The translations under genes and the position numbers were made by a program. Below, piece after piece: positions 4,741-6,245 of a stretch of DNA of 6,245 bases. The stretch lies in assembly GCA_002413185.1 (NCBI GenBank), contig DHWM01000030.1:553-6797 (forward strand), in the 5' to 3' direction. The stretch comes from Actinobacteria bacterium UBA5182 (lineage in GTDB: Bacteria; Actinomycetota; UBA4738). A model generated the notes under the pieces. That model did no database searches. It was not told where the DNA came from and was given only the letters and a program-made list of their open reading frames with translations. Position 1 is the first letter of the stretch. Every line of letters begins with the position of its first letter.

Positions 4741-6245
4741 GTGACCGACCCGCGCCCAGTCCTCGTCGTCGACTTCGGGGCCCAGTACGCCCAGCTCATC
4801 GCGAGGCGGGTCCGGGAGTGCCACGTGTACTCCGAGATCGTCCCGTTCGACACCCCGCTGGAGGAGCTCGAAGCCCGCCGGCCGGCCGGCCTGATCCTGT
4901 CCGGAGGGCCCGCGTCGGTGTATGCCGAACGGGCCCCCGCGGTCGACGACAGGCTGTTCGAGCTGGGAGTGCCCGTGCTCGGGATCTGCTACGGCCAGCA
5001 GGCCATGGCCCAGGCCCTGGGGGGCCGGGTCGAGCCCACGGGCCTTCGGGAGTACGGCCGGACGGAGCTCATGGTTGCAGAGCCCGGCGTGCTGCTGGCC
5101 GACCTTCTGTCGGAGGAGACGGTGTGGATGAGCCACTCCGACACGGTGGTCGAAGCACCACCCGGGTTCGCCGTCACCGCCCGGACCCCCTCCACGCCGG
5201 TCGCGGCGATGGAGGATTCGACTCGAGGGCTCTACGGGGTCCAGTTCCACCCCGAGGTGGTTCACACGCCGCGGGGCCAGCAGATCCTGAAGCGATTCCT
5301 CTACGACGCCTGCGAGCTCCTCCCGGAATGGACGCCCGCGAACGTCATCGAGCGGTCGGTCGAGCGCATCAGGCTCCAGGTGGGTGAGGCTCAGGTCCTG
5401 TGCGCGCTCTCCGGCGGGGTGGATTCCAGCGTGGCCGCGCTCCTGGTGCACAAGTCCATCGGGAAGAACCTCACGTGCGTGTTCGTCGATACCGGGCTGA
5501 TGCGGGCGGGGGAGGCCGAACACGTCGTCGAGACGTTCGGCCATCACTTCCAGGTTCCCCTCATCCATACGGATCAGTCGGAGCTCTTCCTGGGGCGCCT
5601 GGCCGGCGTCACCGATCCCGAACAGAAGCGCAAGATCATCGGGGAGCAGTTCATCAGGGTGTTCGAGTCCATCGCCCGAAGCGAGGGGCGGGAGGCCCGG
5701 TTCCTGGTCCAGGGGACCCTGTACCCGGACGTGATCGAGAGCGGTTCCCGCACCGCCGCGAGGATCAAGAGTCATCACAACGTGGGGGGCCTCCCCGAGG
5801 AGATGGACTTCGAGCTGGTGGAGCCCCTCCGGGACCTGTTCAAGGACGAGGTCCGAAAGGTCGGCGAGGAGCTCGGGTTACCCGAGGAGATCGTCCAGCG
5901 ACAGCCCTTCCCCGGTCCCGGCCTGGCCGTGCGGATCGTGGGGGAGGTCACCAGCCCGCGGCTGGAAGCGGTACGGGGGGCCGATCGGATCGTCCAGGAG
6001 GAGGTGCGCCGGGCCGGTTTGACAGCGGGGCTGTGGCAGGCCTTCGCCGTGCTGCTCAGCGTGCAGAGCGTCGGGGTGATGGGCGACGGACGGACCTATC
6101 AGAACCCCATCGTGATCAGGGCGGTCACCAGCGAGGACGCCATGACCGCGGACTGGGCCCGCCTGCCCTACGACGTGCTCGACCGGATGGCCTCCCGCAT
6201 CGTGGCCGAAGTTCCGGGCGTGAACCGGGTCGTCCTGGACGTCAC
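4741..6245 (+). CDS. guaA: GMP synthase (glutamine-hydrolysing), 3' end cut by the window edge
   Basis: GMP synthase aminates XMP to GMP using glutamine and ATP, the last step of guanine nucleotide synthesis, in the cytoplasm. The frame stays open for 501 codons to the window end; E. coli GuaA has 525 residues, and the usual C-terminal KPP..IEWE motif is what is missing, so only about 10 residues are lost. The N-terminal class I glutamine amidotransferase domain spans about residues 1-195: VVDFGAQYAQLIARRVRE at the start, nucleophile C83 in GICYGQQ, and H170 and E172 in QFHPEV. The ATP-pyrophosphatase domain carries the P-loop SGGVDSS (224-230) and the segment FLVQGTLYPDVIES. The dimerisation domain carries RQPFPGPGLAVRI (387-399) and SVGVMGDGRTY. 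All key residues are present. The start is GTG 4741, with AGGAG (4728-4732) 8 bases upstream overlapping the guaB3 stop. The gene is the second in a tight guaB3-guaA operon. Confidence 0.97.
   Translation, partial: MTDPRPVLVVDFGAQYAQLIARRVRECHVYSEIVPFDTPLEELEARRPAGLILSGGPASVYAERAPAVDDRLFELGVPVLGICYGQQAMAQALGGRVEPTGLREYGRTELMVAEPGVLLADLLSEETVWMSHSDTVVEAPPGFAVTARTPSTPVAAMEDSTRGLYGVQFHPEVVHTPRGQQILKRFLYDACELLPEWTPANVIERSVERIRLQVGEAQVLCALSGGVDSSVAALLVHKSIGKNLTCVFVDTGLMRAGEAEHVVETFGHHFQVPLIHTDQSELFLGRLAGVTDPEQKRKIIGEQFIRVFESIARSEGREARFLVQGTLYPDVIESGSRTAARIKSHHNVGGLPEEMDFELVEPLRDLFKDEVRKVGEELGLPEEIVQRQPFPGPGLAVRIVGEVTSPRLEAVRGADRIVQEEVRRAGLTAGLWQAFAVLLSVQSVGVMGDGRTYQNPIVIRAVTSEDAMTADWARLPYDVLDRMASRIVAEVPGVNRVVLDV

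Noticed and set aside
4818..5387. 189-codon plus-strand frame within guaA
   Set aside because: It is a +2-shifted shadow of guaA with Arg/Gly/Ala-rich translation and no ribosome site or domain.
4624..5778. 384-codon open frame on the minus strand across guaA
   Set aside because: It is antisense to guaA, whose catalytic triad, P-loop and dimerisation motifs are all in one uninterrupted plus-strand frame.

Overview
The window is a dense, high-G+C chromosomal segment from a bacterium, most likely a member of the Actinomycetota. Three things point there. The chaperonin ends in a His-rich tail of the actinobacterial GroEL1 type instead of the usual GGM repeat. A GuaB3-type IMP dehydrogenase-like gene sits directly upstream of guaA. 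Strong G/C bias in third codon positions and GTG starts for the last two genes fit as well. The sequence does not allow a placement below phylum. I see no transposase, integrase, tRNA, rRNA or CRISPR array.

Layout. Positions 1-795 hold the 3' half of a groEL gene, with its 5' end outside the window. A perfect 12-bp hairpin (822-849) separates it from a convergent small four-helix membrane-protein gene (complement 866-1270). A 128-base divergent intergenic region follows, with a 15-bp palindrome over a TACAAT -10-like hexamer and a second GC-rich hairpin. Next is a plus-strand pair overlapping by ATGA: a cytoplasmic alkaline-phosphatase-superfamily phosphohydrolase (1399-2790) and the APS kinase gene cysC (2787-3449). 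A 119-base gap containing a nested hairpin leads to guaB3 (3569-4729). Eleven bases later comes guaA (4741 to the window end), which lacks only its last few codons. No gene-free stretch exceeds 128 bases.

Function. guaB3-guaA forms a purine (GMP) module: a CBS-less IMPDH/GMPR-fold protein followed by GMP synthase. The phosphohydrolase-cysC pair looks like a sulfur-activation or nucleotide-handling module, since APS kinase makes PAPS. No ATP sulfurylase, PAPS reductase or sulfotransferase is visible here, so the route PAPS takes is unknown. The most interesting signals are the translational coupling of the uncharacterised phosphohydrolase to cysC, its position where a canonical guaB might be expected, the altered cofactor-site motif of GuaB3, and two structured intergenic regions. 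Nothing here is clearly a new multi-gene system; the phosphohydrolase-cysC pair is the best candidate for undescribed biology.
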